Below, one piece after another: positions 9,157 through 18,421 of a DNA stretch of 57,670 nt; position 1 is the first letter of the stretch; each line of letters begins with the position of its first letter. The translations under genes and the position numbers were made by a program. The notes beneath the pieces are model-generated. The model saw nothing but the letters and a program-made list of their open reading frames with translations, was not told the DNA's origin and did not search any database. The stretch is from Bacillota bacterium (GTDB lineage: Bacteria > Bacillota > Clostridia > Lachnospirales > Lachnospiraceae): NCBI GenBank assembly GCA_023411555.1, contig JAEYOQ010000051.1:1-57670 (forward strand), in the 5' to 3' direction.

Positions 9157-10629
9157 ATGATTTTAAAGGAAATGCTGGAATATCTAGAATATACATGTGT
9201 TCAGGGTGAGGATACCCGCTCTGTTCAAGAACTGGTTTACGATTCTCGAAAGACGACCCAAGATAGCGTATTTGTATGTATCTCAGGTGCAGTATCGGAT
9301 GGCCATGCCTATGCAAAGGAAGTTGCTGAAAAGGGTGCGGCTGCAATTATTGTTGAAAAAGAAGTTGATGTACCTTCTGATATTACTGTAATTCGGGTAA
9401 AGGATACGAGAATTGCTCTAGCCTATATGTCTGCAGCATATTTCGGGCATCCGGCAAAAAGGCTTAAAACTATCGGAATAACCGGAACCAAGGGTAAGAC
9501 TACAACAACCTATATGATTAAGTCGATTCTTGAGAATACAGGCAAGAAGGTAGGTCTTATCGGTACCATTGAGACGATTATAGGGGATACTGTTATTCCT
9601 GCCAATAATACGACACCGGAATCCTATACAATTCAAGAAACCTTTGCCAAAATGTTGGAAGCGGGCTGTGAGTGTGTGGTTATGGAGGTTTCCTCTCAGG
9701 GACTAAAATTGAATCGGGTAGCTGGCTTTACTTTTGATTATGGCATATTCACCAATCTTGGAGAAGACCATATCGGAGGGGTGGAACATACCGATTTTGA
9801 AGATTATTTAACCAGTAAGAGCAAGCTTTTTAAACAATGTAAGAAGGGCTTGATTAACATTGATGATGAGCATGCCCTGCAAATACTTGAGGGGCATACC
9901 TGTGAGGTGGAGACCTTTGGCTTTGGCGACCAGGCAGATATCCGCGCTACAGACATAAGGCTGTTACAGAAGCCGGGCTTTCTTGGGATTGCTTACCAGG
10001 TCCAGGGCTTAATGGATATGGAGGTTGAGATGAATATACCCGGTAAGTTTAATGTATATAATTCCTTATGTGCAATCTCACTCTGCAGACAGTTTGGAGT
10101 TACTAATGAGGAAATTATCAAAGCTTTAAGCAGTGTACATGTCAGAGGTAGGGTAGAGCTGGTTCCGGTATCGAAGCATTTTAGTGTAATGCTAGATTAC
10201 GCCCACAATGCAATGAGTTTGGAGAGCCTTTTATCCACCTTAAAGGAATATAACCCGAAACGTTTGGTCTGTGTCTTTGGCTGCGGTGGAAACCGCGCCA
10301 GAAGTCGTCGTTTCGAGATGGGTGAGGTATCCTCCAAGATGGCTGATCTTACCATCGTAACCAGTGATAATCCTCGTTTCGAGGAACCCCAGGATATTGT
10401 GAATGATATTCTGGAAGGGGTGAAGAGAGGGCCCGGTAAATACGTAGAGATTATCGACCGGAAGGAGGCAATCCGTTACAGCATAGATCATGCCGAAGAG
10501 GGAGATATCATTGTTGTGGCCGGAAAGGGGCATGAGGATTACCAGGAGATTAAAGGGGTAAAATATCATATGGATGATCGTGAATTAATACGTGAGGTTG
10601 CTGCAGAGAGTAAGTCACCTCTCCTATAG
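9157..10629 (+). CDS. murE: UDP-N-acetylmuramoyl-tripeptide synthetase MurE
   Basis: Cytoplasmic ATP-dependent ligase adding the third amino acid of the peptidoglycan stem. The 490-residue product shows the Mur ligase order: N-terminal UDP-binding region with YDSRKTTQDSVFV, P-loop ITGTKGKTTTT (about 108-117), NNTTPES, EVSSQGL, the YLTSKSKLF lysine that is carbamylated in the family, DYAHNAMSLESLL, FGCGGNRARSRR and GKGHEDYQ. Residues 404-407 read DNPR, the specificity loop of meso-diaminopimelate-adding MurE, so the wall is predicted to be DAP-type. The start at 9157 has GAAGGAGG upstream. It lies away from the division cluster, ahead of priA (33-bp gap). Confidence 0.95.
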   Translation: MILKEMLEYLEYTCVQGEDTRSVQELVYDSRKTTQDSVFVCISGAVSDGHAYAKEVAEKGAAAIIVEKEVDVPSDITVIRVKDTRIALAYMSAAYFGHPAKRLKTIGITGTKGKTTTTYMIKSILENTGKKVGLIGTIETIIGDTVIPANNTTPESYTIQETFAKMLEAGCECVVMEVSSQGLKLNRVAGFTFDYGIFTNLGEDHIGGVEHTDFEDYLTSKSKLFKQCKKGLINIDDEHALQILEGHTCEVETFGFGDQADIRATDIRLLQKPGFLGIAYQVQGLMDMEVEMNIPGKFNVYNSLCAISLCRQFGVTNEEIIKALSSVHVRGRVELVPVSKHFSVMLDYAHNAMSLESLLSTLKEYNPKRLVCVFGCGGNRARSRRFEMGEVSSKMADLTIVTSDNPRFEEPQDIVNDILEGVKRGPGKYVEIIDRKEAIRYSIDHAEEGDIIVVAGKGHEDYQEIKGVKYHMDDRELIREVAAESKSPLL

Positions 10630-10662
10630 AGATTTATATCCCAAAAGAACAAGGAGGCTGTT

Positions 10663-12909
10663 ATGTCTTATCAAAGCTATGCTGATATCATTATTGATAT
10701 TTCCCATGAAAATCTCGACAAGACATATCAATATGCCATCCCGGAGGAGATGTCGGACCAGGCTGTGATCGGAGCCCTTGTCGTGGTGCCTTTTGGCAAG
10801 GGTAACCGACAAATCAATGGTTACATCCTGGAGTTATCATCGGAACCGAAGCTAAAAGCAGAGTTGATCAAACCGATTACCAGAGTGGTAACCGATGCAC
10901 CGATGATTGAAAGTCATCTGATTGCACTTGCTTACTGGATCAAGGAGACCTTTGGAGGTACGATGAATGATGCGTTAAAGACGGTTATTCCAGTACGTAA
11001 GGCAGTGAAGATAAAGGAGCAAAGAAGCATACAATTGGCCATCGGCAGTGAGCAGGCAAATCAATTGTATTATGAATATCAGAGAAAGAATAATAAAGCA
11101 AGACTTCGACTGCTGGAAGCCTTGCTGAGGGATAAGGTCCTGGATTATGAGGTGGCAATAAACAAGCTGAAAATATCCAGGGATACCATTAACGGGATGG
11201 AGAGGCAGGGGGTTACACGGACCATCTCAGAGCAGATTTACCGTAACCCAATCAATAGGCAAGCTAGTAATTATCGACCGGTTGTCTTGAACGAGGAGCA
11301 ACAGTATATCGTACAGGATTTTATTCGGGAATACGAAGGTGGAATTCGCAGTAACTACCTTCTCCATGGAGTGACCGGAAGCGGAAAGACTGAAGTATAT
11401 ATGGAGATGATTGCCTATGTTGTGAGTAAGGGGAAGCAGGTTATTATGCTGATTCCTGAGATTGCCCTGACCTACCAGACGGTGCAGCGCTTCTACAGGC
11501 GATTTGGAGATCGTATCTCGATCATGAATTCCAGGATGTCCCAGGGAGAGCGCTTTGATCAGAGCATTCGTGCCAAAAAGGGAGAGATTGATGTCATCAT
11601 TGGTCCCAGGTCGGCATTGTTTACCCCCTTTCAACGGCTGGGACTGATCATTATCGATGAAGAGCATGAAAACAGCTATAAAAGCGAAACAACCCCAAAA
11701 TATAACGCCATATGGGTTGCTAAAAAGAGAGCAGAGCTGACCGGTAGTTCTGTACTTCTGGGATCTGCTACACCTTCTACAGAAGCCTTTCTTCAGGCAA
11801 AGGAAGGGGAATTGAGGCTTTATACTCTGACTAAGAGAGCAAAGGAAGCGGAGCCTCCGGTTGTTTGGATCGTTGATCTAAGGGAAGAGTTGAAAAAGAA
11901 AAACAAGTCCATCTTTAGCGAGAAGCTAAGAGAGCTGATGAATGACCGCCTTGCTAAGGGGGAACAGGTTATGCTGTTTCTTAATCGAAGAGGCTATGCC
12001 GGCTTTGTATCCTGCCGCAGCTGCGGTTATGTTATGAAGTGCCCTCATTGTGATATTTCTCTGACCTCCCATAACGGTGGAAGTCTGGTTTGTCATTATT
12101 GTGGATATACTGAGAGACAGCCGGGGACCTGTCCCAGCTGTGGTTCCAAATATATAGCTGCCTTCGGTACAGGAACGCAGAAGGTGGAGGAGCTGGTGAA
12201 GAAAGAGTTTCCGGAAGCACGTGTTCTTCGTATGGATACGGATACTACAAAGAATAAGGGTGGTCACGAGTCGATTCTAAAAGCGTTTTCCGAGCATAAG
12301 GCAGATATCCTGGTTGGTACCCAGATGATTGTAAAGGGGCATGACTTTCCTAAGGTTACCTTGGTTGGTATCATTGCTGCCGACCTTTCTCTATATACCG
12401 GCGATTACCGTGCTAGTGAGAGAACCTTTCAATTGCTTTGTCAGGCTGCCGGTAGAGCGGGAAGGGATGTTCTTCCCGGTGAGGTGGTTATTCAGACCTA
12501 TCACCCGGATCATTACAGCATCCTAACTGCGGCAGCAGGAGATTATGAGGCTTTCTATGATCAGGAGATCCTTTACCGAAGACTGATGCAGTATCCGCCT
12601 GTGGCTCATATGCTGTTAGCATTGGTAACTTCAAAAGAGGAAGAGAAAGCAGACAAGGCAGTCATACATCTAGGCGAGGCTTTAAAGCTATATCTGGAAA
12701 AGGAGCAATTATCCTTACAGGTAATCGGACCTGCGCCTGCTGCTATAGCAAAAGCGAACGATGTATATCGAAGAGTGATCTATATGAAGCATCCTGATTA
12801 CGAGGAATTAATCCGAGTGAAGAATTATCTGGAAGGATATTTTACTTTCTCGGAATATTTTACAGGGTGCAATCTTCAATTCGATTTTGATCCGATGAAT
12901 AGCTATTAG
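10663..12909 (+). CDS. priA: Primosomal protein N' (PriA helicase)
   Basis: 3'-5' DNA helicase that reloads the replisome at stalled forks. The 748-residue protein has the N-terminal fork-binding domain (YADIIIDISHENLDKTYQYA), Walker A GVTGSGKTEVYME around residue 240, the DEEH Walker B box around 333, GSATPSTE, and the zinc module CRSCG...CPHCD...CHYCG...CPSCG with all eight cysteines, then helicase motifs V/VI (GTQMIVKGHDFPKV, QAAGRAGR). Length is normal. AAGGAGG precedes the ATG. It heads the conserved priA-def-fmt-rsmB-rlmN-stp-prkC-rsgA-rpe-thiN run of Firmicutes. Confidence 0.96.
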   Translation: MSYQSYADIIIDISHENLDKTYQYAIPEEMSDQAVIGALVVVPFGKGNRQINGYILELSSEPKLKAELIKPITRVVTDAPMIESHLIALAYWIKETFGGTMNDALKTVIPVRKAVKIKEQRSIQLAIGSEQANQLYYEYQRKNNKARLRLLEALLRDKVLDYEVAINKLKISRDTINGMERQGVTRTISEQIYRNPINRQASNYRPVVLNEEQQYIVQDFIREYEGGIRSNYLLHGVTGSGKTEVYMEMIAYVVSKGKQVIMLIPEIALTYQTVQRFYRRFGDRISIMNSRMSQGERFDQSIRAKKGEIDVIIGPRSALFTPFQRLGLIIIDEEHENSYKSETTPKYNAIWVAKKRAELTGSSVLLGSATPSTEAFLQAKEGELRLYTLTKRAKEAEPPVVWIVDLREELKKKNKSIFSEKLRELMNDRLAKGEQVMLFLNRRGYAGFVSCRSCGYVMKCPHCDISLTSHNGGSLVCHYCGYTERQPGTCPSCGSKYIAAFGTGTQKVEELVKKEFPEARVLRMDTDTTKNKGGHESILKAFSEHKADILVGTQMIVKGHDFPKVTLVGIIAADLSLYTGDYRASERTFQLLCQAAGRAGRDVLPGEVVIQTYHPDHYSILTAAAGDYEAFYDQEILYRRLMQYPPVAHMLLALVTSKEEEKADKAVIHLGEALKLYLEKEQLSLQVIGPAPAAIAKANDVYRRVIYMKHPDYEELIRVKNYLEGYFTFSEYFTGCNLQFDFDPMNSY

Positions 12910-12948
12910 GCAAAATATGAATATTTCATGACATTTACAGATATTTTG

Positions 12949-13014
12949 TTGATAAAACGGTTAAAGATATGATATTATATTATAATTGCTTCGACTCAGG
13001 TGGGTGAAGCAATT
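12949..13014 (+). promoter_or_regulatory. Promoter and 5' leader hairpin ahead of def
   Basis: TTGATA (12949-12954), an 18-base spacer and TATTAT (12973-12978) form a candidate promoter. A 9-bp inverted repeat AATTGCTTC/GAAGCAATT (12984-12992 and 13006-13014) follows within the expected leader. There is no T run, so it is more likely a leader structure than a terminator. Confidence 0.5.
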
Positions 13015-13062
13015 AAGACAATTATTAACTAGAGTGAATGAAATGTAGAGAGGATGACATAT

Positions 13063-13548
13063 ATGGCAATTAGAAATATCAGAGAGGTAGGAGACAAGGT
13101 CCTTAATAAGGTGGCGAAGGAGATTAAAGAGGTAGACAAGAAGCTTCTTATATTAATTGAGGATATGTTAGACACCATGTATGATGCTAACGGTGTTGGT
13201 CTTGCTGCTCCTCAGGTAGGGATTTTAAAACGTCTCGTTGTTATCGATGTTTCCGAAGAAGGAAATGAGCCGATTATCTTAATCAATCCGGTGATTATAG
13301 AGCAAAGTGGCGAGCAGATTGGCGATGAGGGTTGTTTAAGCATACCGGGTAAGGTAGGAACCGTGTGCAGACCTGATTATGTAAAGGTAAAGGCTTTTAA
13401 CGAGAAGATGGAGGAATATACCATGGAAGGTACCGGACTGCTTGCAAGAGCCTTTTGTCATGAGATTGATCACCTGGACGGGAAGCTATATGTGGATCAG
13501 ACCATAGGTGAGCTTCGCGATGTAATTGCAACGGAAGAGGTACAATAG
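13063..13548 (+). CDS. def: Peptide deformylase
   Basis: Metalloenzyme removing the formyl group from nascent N-termini. The 161-residue product has all three family motifs: GVGLAAPQVG (44-53), EGCLS (89-93, Cys metal ligand) and HEIDH (133-137, two His ligands and the catalytic Glu). The start at 13063 has AGAGAGG nine bases upstream; the ATG at 13054 abuts the ribosome site and is rejected. fmt follows 25 bp later, so removal and addition of the formyl group are encoded together, as in most bacteria. Confidence 0.96.
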   Translation: MAIRNIREVGDKVLNKVAKEIKEVDKKLLILIEDMLDTMYDANGVGLAAPQVGILKRLVVIDVSEEGNEPIILINPVIIEQSGEQIGDEGCLSIPGKVGTVCRPDYVKVKAFNEKMEEYTMEGTGLLARAFCHEIDHLDGKLYVDQTIGELRDVIATEEVQ

Positions 13549-13573
13549 ATATACCAGGAAAGGACGGATCAGG

Positions 13574-14512
13574 ATGAAGGTTTTATTTATGGGAACACCG
13601 GATTTTGCAGCTGTAGCTCTGGAAAAATTAATTGCTTCCGACCATGAGCTGCTAGGCGTAGTTACTCAGCCGGATAAGCAAAAGGGTAGAGGACATGAGC
13701 TTAGCATCTCGCCGGTTAAGGAAATTGCCCTAAAGAATGGTATACCGGTTTATCAACCCAGTAAGGTAAAGAAGGATGTAGAGTTTCATGATATGGTGAA
13801 GGCAATGGAGCCGGAGGTTATCGTAGTAGCTGCCTTTGGTCAGATTCTGCCAAAGACATTTTTAGAGATACCTCCCTATGGCTGTATTAATATTCATGGC
13901 TCACTGCTTCCGAAATACCGTGGTGCCGCTCCTATACAGTATTCGATTCTTGATGGAGAGAGCGAGACCGGAATAACGATTATGTATATGGATGAGGGCA
14001 TTGATACCGGAGATATGATTCTGCAGGAGAGTTTACCGATTGCCGAAAATGAAACCGGTGGCAGCCTATTTGACAAAATGGCTCACCTTGGAGCAGATCT
14101 TTTATTGAAAGCATTGGACCAGGTGGTGGCTGGAACGGCAGTCAGAATACCTCAGGATAATGAAAAGGCAACCTATGTAAAGGTCCTGAGTAAGGAAATG
14201 GGACTCCTTGATTTTAGCCAGCCTGCCGTAAAGCTGGAGCGTATGATTCGTGGTTTTAATCCCTGGCCCAGTGCCTATACCTATTTGGAGGGGAAGACGC
14301 TGAAGCTTTGGCTGGCGGGTGTGGAACCCCTTACGGATAGCCCTGTGGAACCAGGTCAGATTATTGAACTTCGTAAGGATTCAATGGTTGTTGCTACAGG
14401 GAAGGATGCCTTAGTGATAAAGGAGTTACAGCTGGAAGGGAAGAAAAGGATGACCACTGATGCTTTTTTACGTGGGTATCAGGTAACTTGCGGTACAATT
14501 CTTGGTAGGTGA
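13574..14512 (+). CDS. fmt: Methionyl-tRNA formyltransferase
   Basis: Transfers a formyl group from 10-formyl-THF to initiator Met-tRNA. The 312-residue protein begins MKVLFMGTPDFAAVALEKL, a typical Fmt N-terminus, has the catalytic-loop region INIHGSLLPKYRGAAPIQ, GITIMYMDEGIDTGDMI, and the C-terminal tRNA-binding domain with IRGFNPWPSAYT. The upstream in-frame ATG at 13526 overlaps def and is rejected; 13574 has an AAGGA about ten bases upstream. Confidence 0.96.
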   Translation: MKVLFMGTPDFAAVALEKLIASDHELLGVVTQPDKQKGRGHELSISPVKEIALKNGIPVYQPSKVKKDVEFHDMVKAMEPEVIVVAAFGQILPKTFLEIPPYGCINIHGSLLPKYRGAAPIQYSILDGESETGITIMYMDEGIDTGDMILQESLPIAENETGGSLFDKMAHLGADLLLKALDQVVAGTAVRIPQDNEKATYVKVLSKEMGLLDFSQPAVKLERMIRGFNPWPSAYTYLEGKTLKLWLAGVEPLTDSPVEPGQIIELRKDSMVVATGKDALVIKELQLEGKKRMTTDAFLRGYQVTCGTILGR

Positions 14513-14557
14513 TAAATAACTACTCTAAAATAGATTTGCGGCAGAATGGAGGTTTTT

Positions 14558-15259
14558 ATGGGTTATTATCCTTATTATGATTCGACTTATATATTGGTTC
14601 TTATCGGTGTTGTGATATCGATGCTGGCATCAGCCAGAGTGAAATCAACCTTTTCTAAATACTCCAAAGTTAGAAGTTTGTCAGGAATGACAGGAGCGCA
14701 GGCAGCAGCAAGACTTTTACAGACCTCAGGAATCTATGATGTGCAGATTGAAAGGGTCTCCGGTAACCTGAGTGATCATTATGATCCGAGACATAAGGTG
14801 CTGCGATTATCAGATTCGGTATATCATTCCAATTCTTTGTCGGCTATTGGCGTTGCAGCTCATGAATGCGGACACGCAATTCAACATCAGCAATCCTACG
14901 TGCCGCTAAAGATCAGAGGACTGTTAGTACCTGTTGCAAATTTTGGTTCTATGGCAGCCTGGCCCCTCATTTTAATTGGATTATTTTTAGGTGGCTTTCA
15001 ATCCCTGATTGATATAGGTATTATTTTGTTTTCGGCTGCAGTGCTATTTCAGCTGGTAACCTTACCGGTGGAATTTAATGCCTCAAGACGGGCAATTGCA
15101 AGATTAGGTGAGACGGGGATTTTACATGGTGAGGAGTTGAAGCAATCCAAAAAGGTGCTGGATGCTGCCGCTCTTACTTATGTTGCGGCGGCTGCTGCAA
15201 CGATATTGCAGTTGCTTCGACTTATAATTTTATTCGGCGGAGGAAGAAAACGTGACTGA
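14558..15259 (+). CDS. Membrane zinc metallopeptidase, YugP family
   Basis: A 233-residue membrane protein of the Zn_peptidase_2 (YugP) family. The zincin motif AAHECGHAIQHQ lies near residues 105-116. Hydrophobic segments are visible at the N-terminus (YILVLIGVVISMLASA), in the middle (MAAWPLILIGLFLGG and IDIGIILFSAAVLFQLV) and near the C-terminus (ALTYVAAAAATILQLLRLIIL). PVEFNASRRAIARL is also family-typical. Substrate unknown. GGAGG precedes the ATG at 14558. It overlaps rsmB by 8 bp, so the two are translationally coupled within this rRNA/tRNA-processing operon. Confidence 0.85.
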   Translation: MGYYPYYDSTYILVLIGVVISMLASARVKSTFSKYSKVRSLSGMTGAQAAARLLQTSGIYDVQIERVSGNLSDHYDPRHKVLRLSDSVYHSNSLSAIGVAAHECGHAIQHQQSYVPLKIRGLLVPVANFGSMAAWPLILIGLFLGGFQSLIDIGIILFSAAVLFQLVTLPVEFNASRRAIARLGETGILHGEELKQSKKVLDAAALTYVAAAAATILQLLRLIILFGGGRKRD

Positions 15260-16598
15260 ACCGACAGGAGCAAGAGAAATCGTTCTGGATATGCTAATAG
15301 AGGTTCTTGAAGAAGGTAAGTATAGCCATACAGTACTCAACCAGACCTTAAAAAAATATCAACATCTGGAAAAGCTGGAACGTGCTTTTATAGCAAGAAT
15401 ATTTCAGGGGACCATCAAGCGTTGCCTGACTTTGGATTATATTATAAATAAATATGCTTCCCTGCCTACTTCCAAGATGAAGCCCTTTATCCGAAATCTG
15501 CTGAGAATGAGCGTGTATCAGCTCTTGTATATGGATCAGGTGCCTGTGTCAGCCGTTTGTAATGAGGCTGTAAAATTAGCAAAGAAAAGGAGCTTTACCA
15601 AGCTATCTGGCTTTGTAAATGCAGTGCTTCGAGGAATAGCCAGAACAGGAAAGGATGTTTCCTTACCGGATTCCAAGAAATCACCGGCGGATTACTTGAT
15701 GGTGGCGCATTCTATACCTAGGTGGTTGGTAGAGGAGCTGCTAGGCCAGTATTCCTATTCGGTTATTGATGCGATGCTGTCGGCCTCCCTGAATGAGAAG
15801 GAGACGACGATACGTTGTAATAAGTCAAAGCTGACACCCGAAGAACTGAAGAATAGGTTAACACAGGAAGGTATTACAGTAGAAGATAGCGAGTATCTGG
15901 ACTATGCCTTTAAAATAAGAGATTATGATTATCTGGAGAAGCTTGAAGCCTTTCGTGATGGACTCTTTGCGATACAGGATGTCAGCTCGATGTTAGTTTG
16001 CGAAGTGGCAGATATTCATGAGTCGGATTATGTGATTGATGTCTGTTCTGCCCCGGGAGGAAAGGCATTACATGCAGCAGAGAGAGCTAAGCGGGTATCA
16101 GCTAGGGATCTGACGGAATATAAGACAAGGTTGATTATGGATAATATCTCGCGTTTAGGTTGTACGAATGTGGATGTAAAGGTCTGGGATGCTACAATAC
16201 TAGATCAAGCTTCGATTGAAGCTGCGGATGTAGTCATAGCTGATCTTCCCTGCAGCGGACTGGGGGTTCTGGGTAAGAAGGCGGATATTAAGTATAAGCT
16301 GACACAAAATCAACATAAAGAACTGATAGAATTACAAAGGATTATTTTGGATAAAGCTTCGAAATATGTAAAAAAAGGCGGTGTGTTAATTTTCAGTACC
16401 TGCACCGTACATCAGGGTGAGAATTTGGGCAACCGCAACTGGTTTATCGATAATTATGAGTTCCAGGCAGAAAGCTTGGATCAGTATTTGCCTGAGAAAC
16501 TTCGTTCACAGACGACGAAGGATGGATACCTTCAGTTAATACAGGGGGTTCAACCTACTGATGGTTTCTTTATCGCAAGGTTTCGTCGCCTTAAATAG
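15252..16598 (+). CDS. rsmB: 16S rRNA (cytosine-967-C5)-methyltransferase
   Basis: SAM-dependent m5C methyltransferase of 16S rRNA. The 448-residue product has an N-terminal NusB-like RNA-binding domain (AREIVLDMLIEVLEEGKYSH, FVNAVLRGIAR) and a Rossmann catalytic domain with DVCSAPGGKALHAAE, ADLPCSGLGVLG carrying one catalytic Cys, and FSTCTVHQGEN with the second. It starts with GTG inside the end of the peptidase gene. The N-terminal and catalytic domains are both complete. Confidence 0.94.
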   Translation: MTEPTGAREIVLDMLIEVLEEGKYSHTVLNQTLKKYQHLEKLERAFIARIFQGTIKRCLTLDYIINKYASLPTSKMKPFIRNLLRMSVYQLLYMDQVPVSAVCNEAVKLAKKRSFTKLSGFVNAVLRGIARTGKDVSLPDSKKSPADYLMVAHSIPRWLVEELLGQYSYSVIDAMLSASLNEKETTIRCNKSKLTPEELKNRLTQEGITVEDSEYLDYAFKIRDYDYLEKLEAFRDGLFAIQDVSSMLVCEVADIHESDYVIDVCSAPGGKALHAAERAKRVSARDLTEYKTRLIMDNISRLGCTNVDVKVWDATILDQASIEAADVVIADLPCSGLGVLGKKADIKYKLTQNQHKELIELQRIILDKASKYVKKGGVLIFSTCTVHQGENLGNRNWFIDNYEFQAESLDQYLPEKLRSQTTKDGYLQLIQGVQPTDGFFIARFRRLK

Positions 16599-16614
16599 AG
16601 AGATAGGGTTGAAA

Positions 16615-17673
16615 ATGGATCAATTAGATATAAAATCGTTATATTACAACGAATTAGAGGATGTCTTGAAGGAAATTGGACAGCCGACCTTTCGTGCAAA
16701 GCAGATATATGAATGGTTGCATAAGAAACTGGTCACCAACTACGATGAGATGATGAACCTTTCTAAGGAACTTAGGGCTAAGCTAAGTGAAGCCTATCCC
16801 ATAACCGCACTGACAGAAGTGAATTCCCTACATTCTCAATCAGATGGAACCATTAAATATTTATTTCGCCTAAAGGATGGCAGAGTAATCGAAAGCGTTC
16901 TGATGAAATATCATCACGGAAACAGTGTATGTATCTCCTCGCAAGTGGGCTGCAGAATGGGATGTAAGTTTTGTGCTTCCACCATCGGCGGAAAGGAACG
17001 GGATCTTCTTCCTTCCGAGATGTTGGATCAGATATACCGAATTCAAGCTTTAACCGGAGAACGGGTATCTAATGTTGTTGTGATGGGTACCGGAGAGCCT
17101 TTGGATAACTATGAGAATTTACTCCGATTCCTGCGCATTATTTCGGATAGTAAGGGCTTGAATATCAGTGCAAGAAATATTACGGTATCCACCTGCGGTA
17201 TTCCTGACAAAATCAAAGAGCTGGCCAAGGAGGATTTGCCAATCACTCTGGCACTGTCTCTGCATGCACCAAATAACGAGATCAGAAAGCAATTGATGCC
17301 GGTTGCTGCAAAATATGAATTAACAGAGGTGCTGAAGGCTTTCCGATATTATTATGAAGAAACAGGAAGAAGGCTTACCTTTGAATATAGCTTAGTAGAC
17401 GGCATAAATGATGAACAGGAGCATGCTGCAGAATTAAGTCGATTAATCCGGGGGTTAAATTGCCATGTGAATCTAATTCCTGTTAATCCTATAAAAGAGA
17501 GAAATTATAGAAAATCAGAAAGCGAAAAAATACAAAAATTTAAAAATATACTTGAAAAAAATAGAATTAATGTTACTATTAGAAGAGAAATGGGCGCAGA
17601 TATTGACGCTGCCTGTGGGCAATTACGAAAGAGCTATATAGACAACAGCGGCTTGGATCATTGCCATAACTAG
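16615..17673 (+). CDS. rlmN: 23S rRNA/tRNA (adenine-C2)-methyltransferase, radical SAM
   Basis: Makes m2A2503 in 23S rRNA and m2A37 in some tRNAs. The 353-residue product carries the radical-SAM cluster motif GCRMGCKFCAS (CxxxCxxC), GTGEPLDNYENLL, STCGIP, SLHAPN, and the C-terminal GADIDAACGQL cysteine that forms the methylated intermediate. Start 16615 is 16 bp after rsmB; the frame from 16561 overlaps rsmB and lacks a ribosome site. The order rsmB-rlmN-stp-prkC is conserved in Firmicutes. Confidence 0.96.
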   Translation: MDQLDIKSLYYNELEDVLKEIGQPTFRAKQIYEWLHKKLVTNYDEMMNLSKELRAKLSEAYPITALTEVNSLHSQSDGTIKYLFRLKDGRVIESVLMKYHHGNSVCISSQVGCRMGCKFCASTIGGKERDLLPSEMLDQIYRIQALTGERVSNVVVMGTGEPLDNYENLLRFLRIISDSKGLNISARNITVSTCGIPDKIKELAKEDLPITLALSLHAPNNEIRKQLMPVAAKYELTEVLKAFRYYYEETGRRLTFEYSLVDGINDEQEHAAELSRLIRGLNCHVNLIPVNPIKERNYRKSESEKIQKFKNILEKNRINVTIRREMGADIDAACGQLRKSYIDNSGLDHCHN

Positions 17674-17684
17674 GAGGTGCAGGC

Positions 17685-18404
17685 TTGAAAGCATTTTCAA
17701 TAACTGATATTGGAGAGCGAAGGAGGATAAATCAGGATTATGTCTTTTGTAGCGAGAATGCCATTGGAAGGCTACCGAATTTATTTATTGTAGCTGATGG
17801 TATGGGAGGACATAATGCTGGTGATTATGCTTCAAGATTCTGTGTTGAGTTTTTTAAGCAAAAGATTGAGGAGAGCGAATTGGAAGCACCAGTCACCTTA
17901 ATCGAAACTGCAATTAGAGAAACGAATGAAGCGCTTCGAAGAATTGCGCGGGAACAGACGGAATTAGAAGGTATGGGAACGACCTTTGTGGCGGCAACCA
18001 TATTTGATAAAGAAATGTATGTGGCAAATGTTGGTGACAGTAGACTATATGTGATAGGAAAGCTGATCAGACAGGTTACAGAGGATCATAGCCTGGTTGA
18101 GGCTATGGTTAAGACAGGCGAATTAAATCGCTGTGAAGCAAAAGTTCATCCGAATAAGAATATAATCACAAGAGCAATCGGTGCCAACGATACGGTGGAG
18201 CCTGATTTTTTTGAGGTTAGCTTAGAAGAGGGGGACACTGTACTTATGTGCTCAGACGGTCTGACGAATATGTTGGAGGACGAGACAATCGAACGGATAA
18301 TCAGAGAGAACGAAGATCCGGAAAAGGCGGCTGCGACTTTAGTTAAATGTGCTAATGAAAACGGCGGCAAAGATAATATAGCAATAGTTATTATTAAAGT
18401 ATGA
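17685..18404 (+). CDS. stp: PP2C-type Ser/Thr phosphatase
   Basis: Metal-dependent phosphatase that reverses PrkC phosphorylation. The 239-residue protein has the PP2C motifs VADGMGGHNAGD, GMGTTFVAA, NVGDSRLYV, EDHSLVEAMVKTG, MCSDGLTNML and GGKDNIAIVII with the metal-binding aspartates. It begins with TTG, supported by AGGAGGTG just upstream. No membrane segment. prkC follows after 17 bp, so kinase and phosphatase are co-transcribed. Confidence 0.94.
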   Translation: MKAFSITDIGERRRINQDYVFCSENAIGRLPNLFIVADGMGGHNAGDYASRFCVEFFKQKIEESELEAPVTLIETAIRETNEALRRIAREQTELEGMGTTFVAATIFDKEMYVANVGDSRLYVIGKLIRQVTEDHSLVEAMVKTGELNRCEAKVHPNKNIITRAIGANDTVEPDFFEVSLEEGDTVLMCSDGLTNMLEDETIERIIRENEDPEKAAATLVKCANENGGKDNIAIVIIKV

Positions 18405-18421
18405 AGATGAGGTGAGTTAAC

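Noticed and set aside
11227..11667. 146-residue minus-strand frame inside priA
   Set aside because: It mirrors the priA coding frame, has no recognisable domain, and priA is clearly real.
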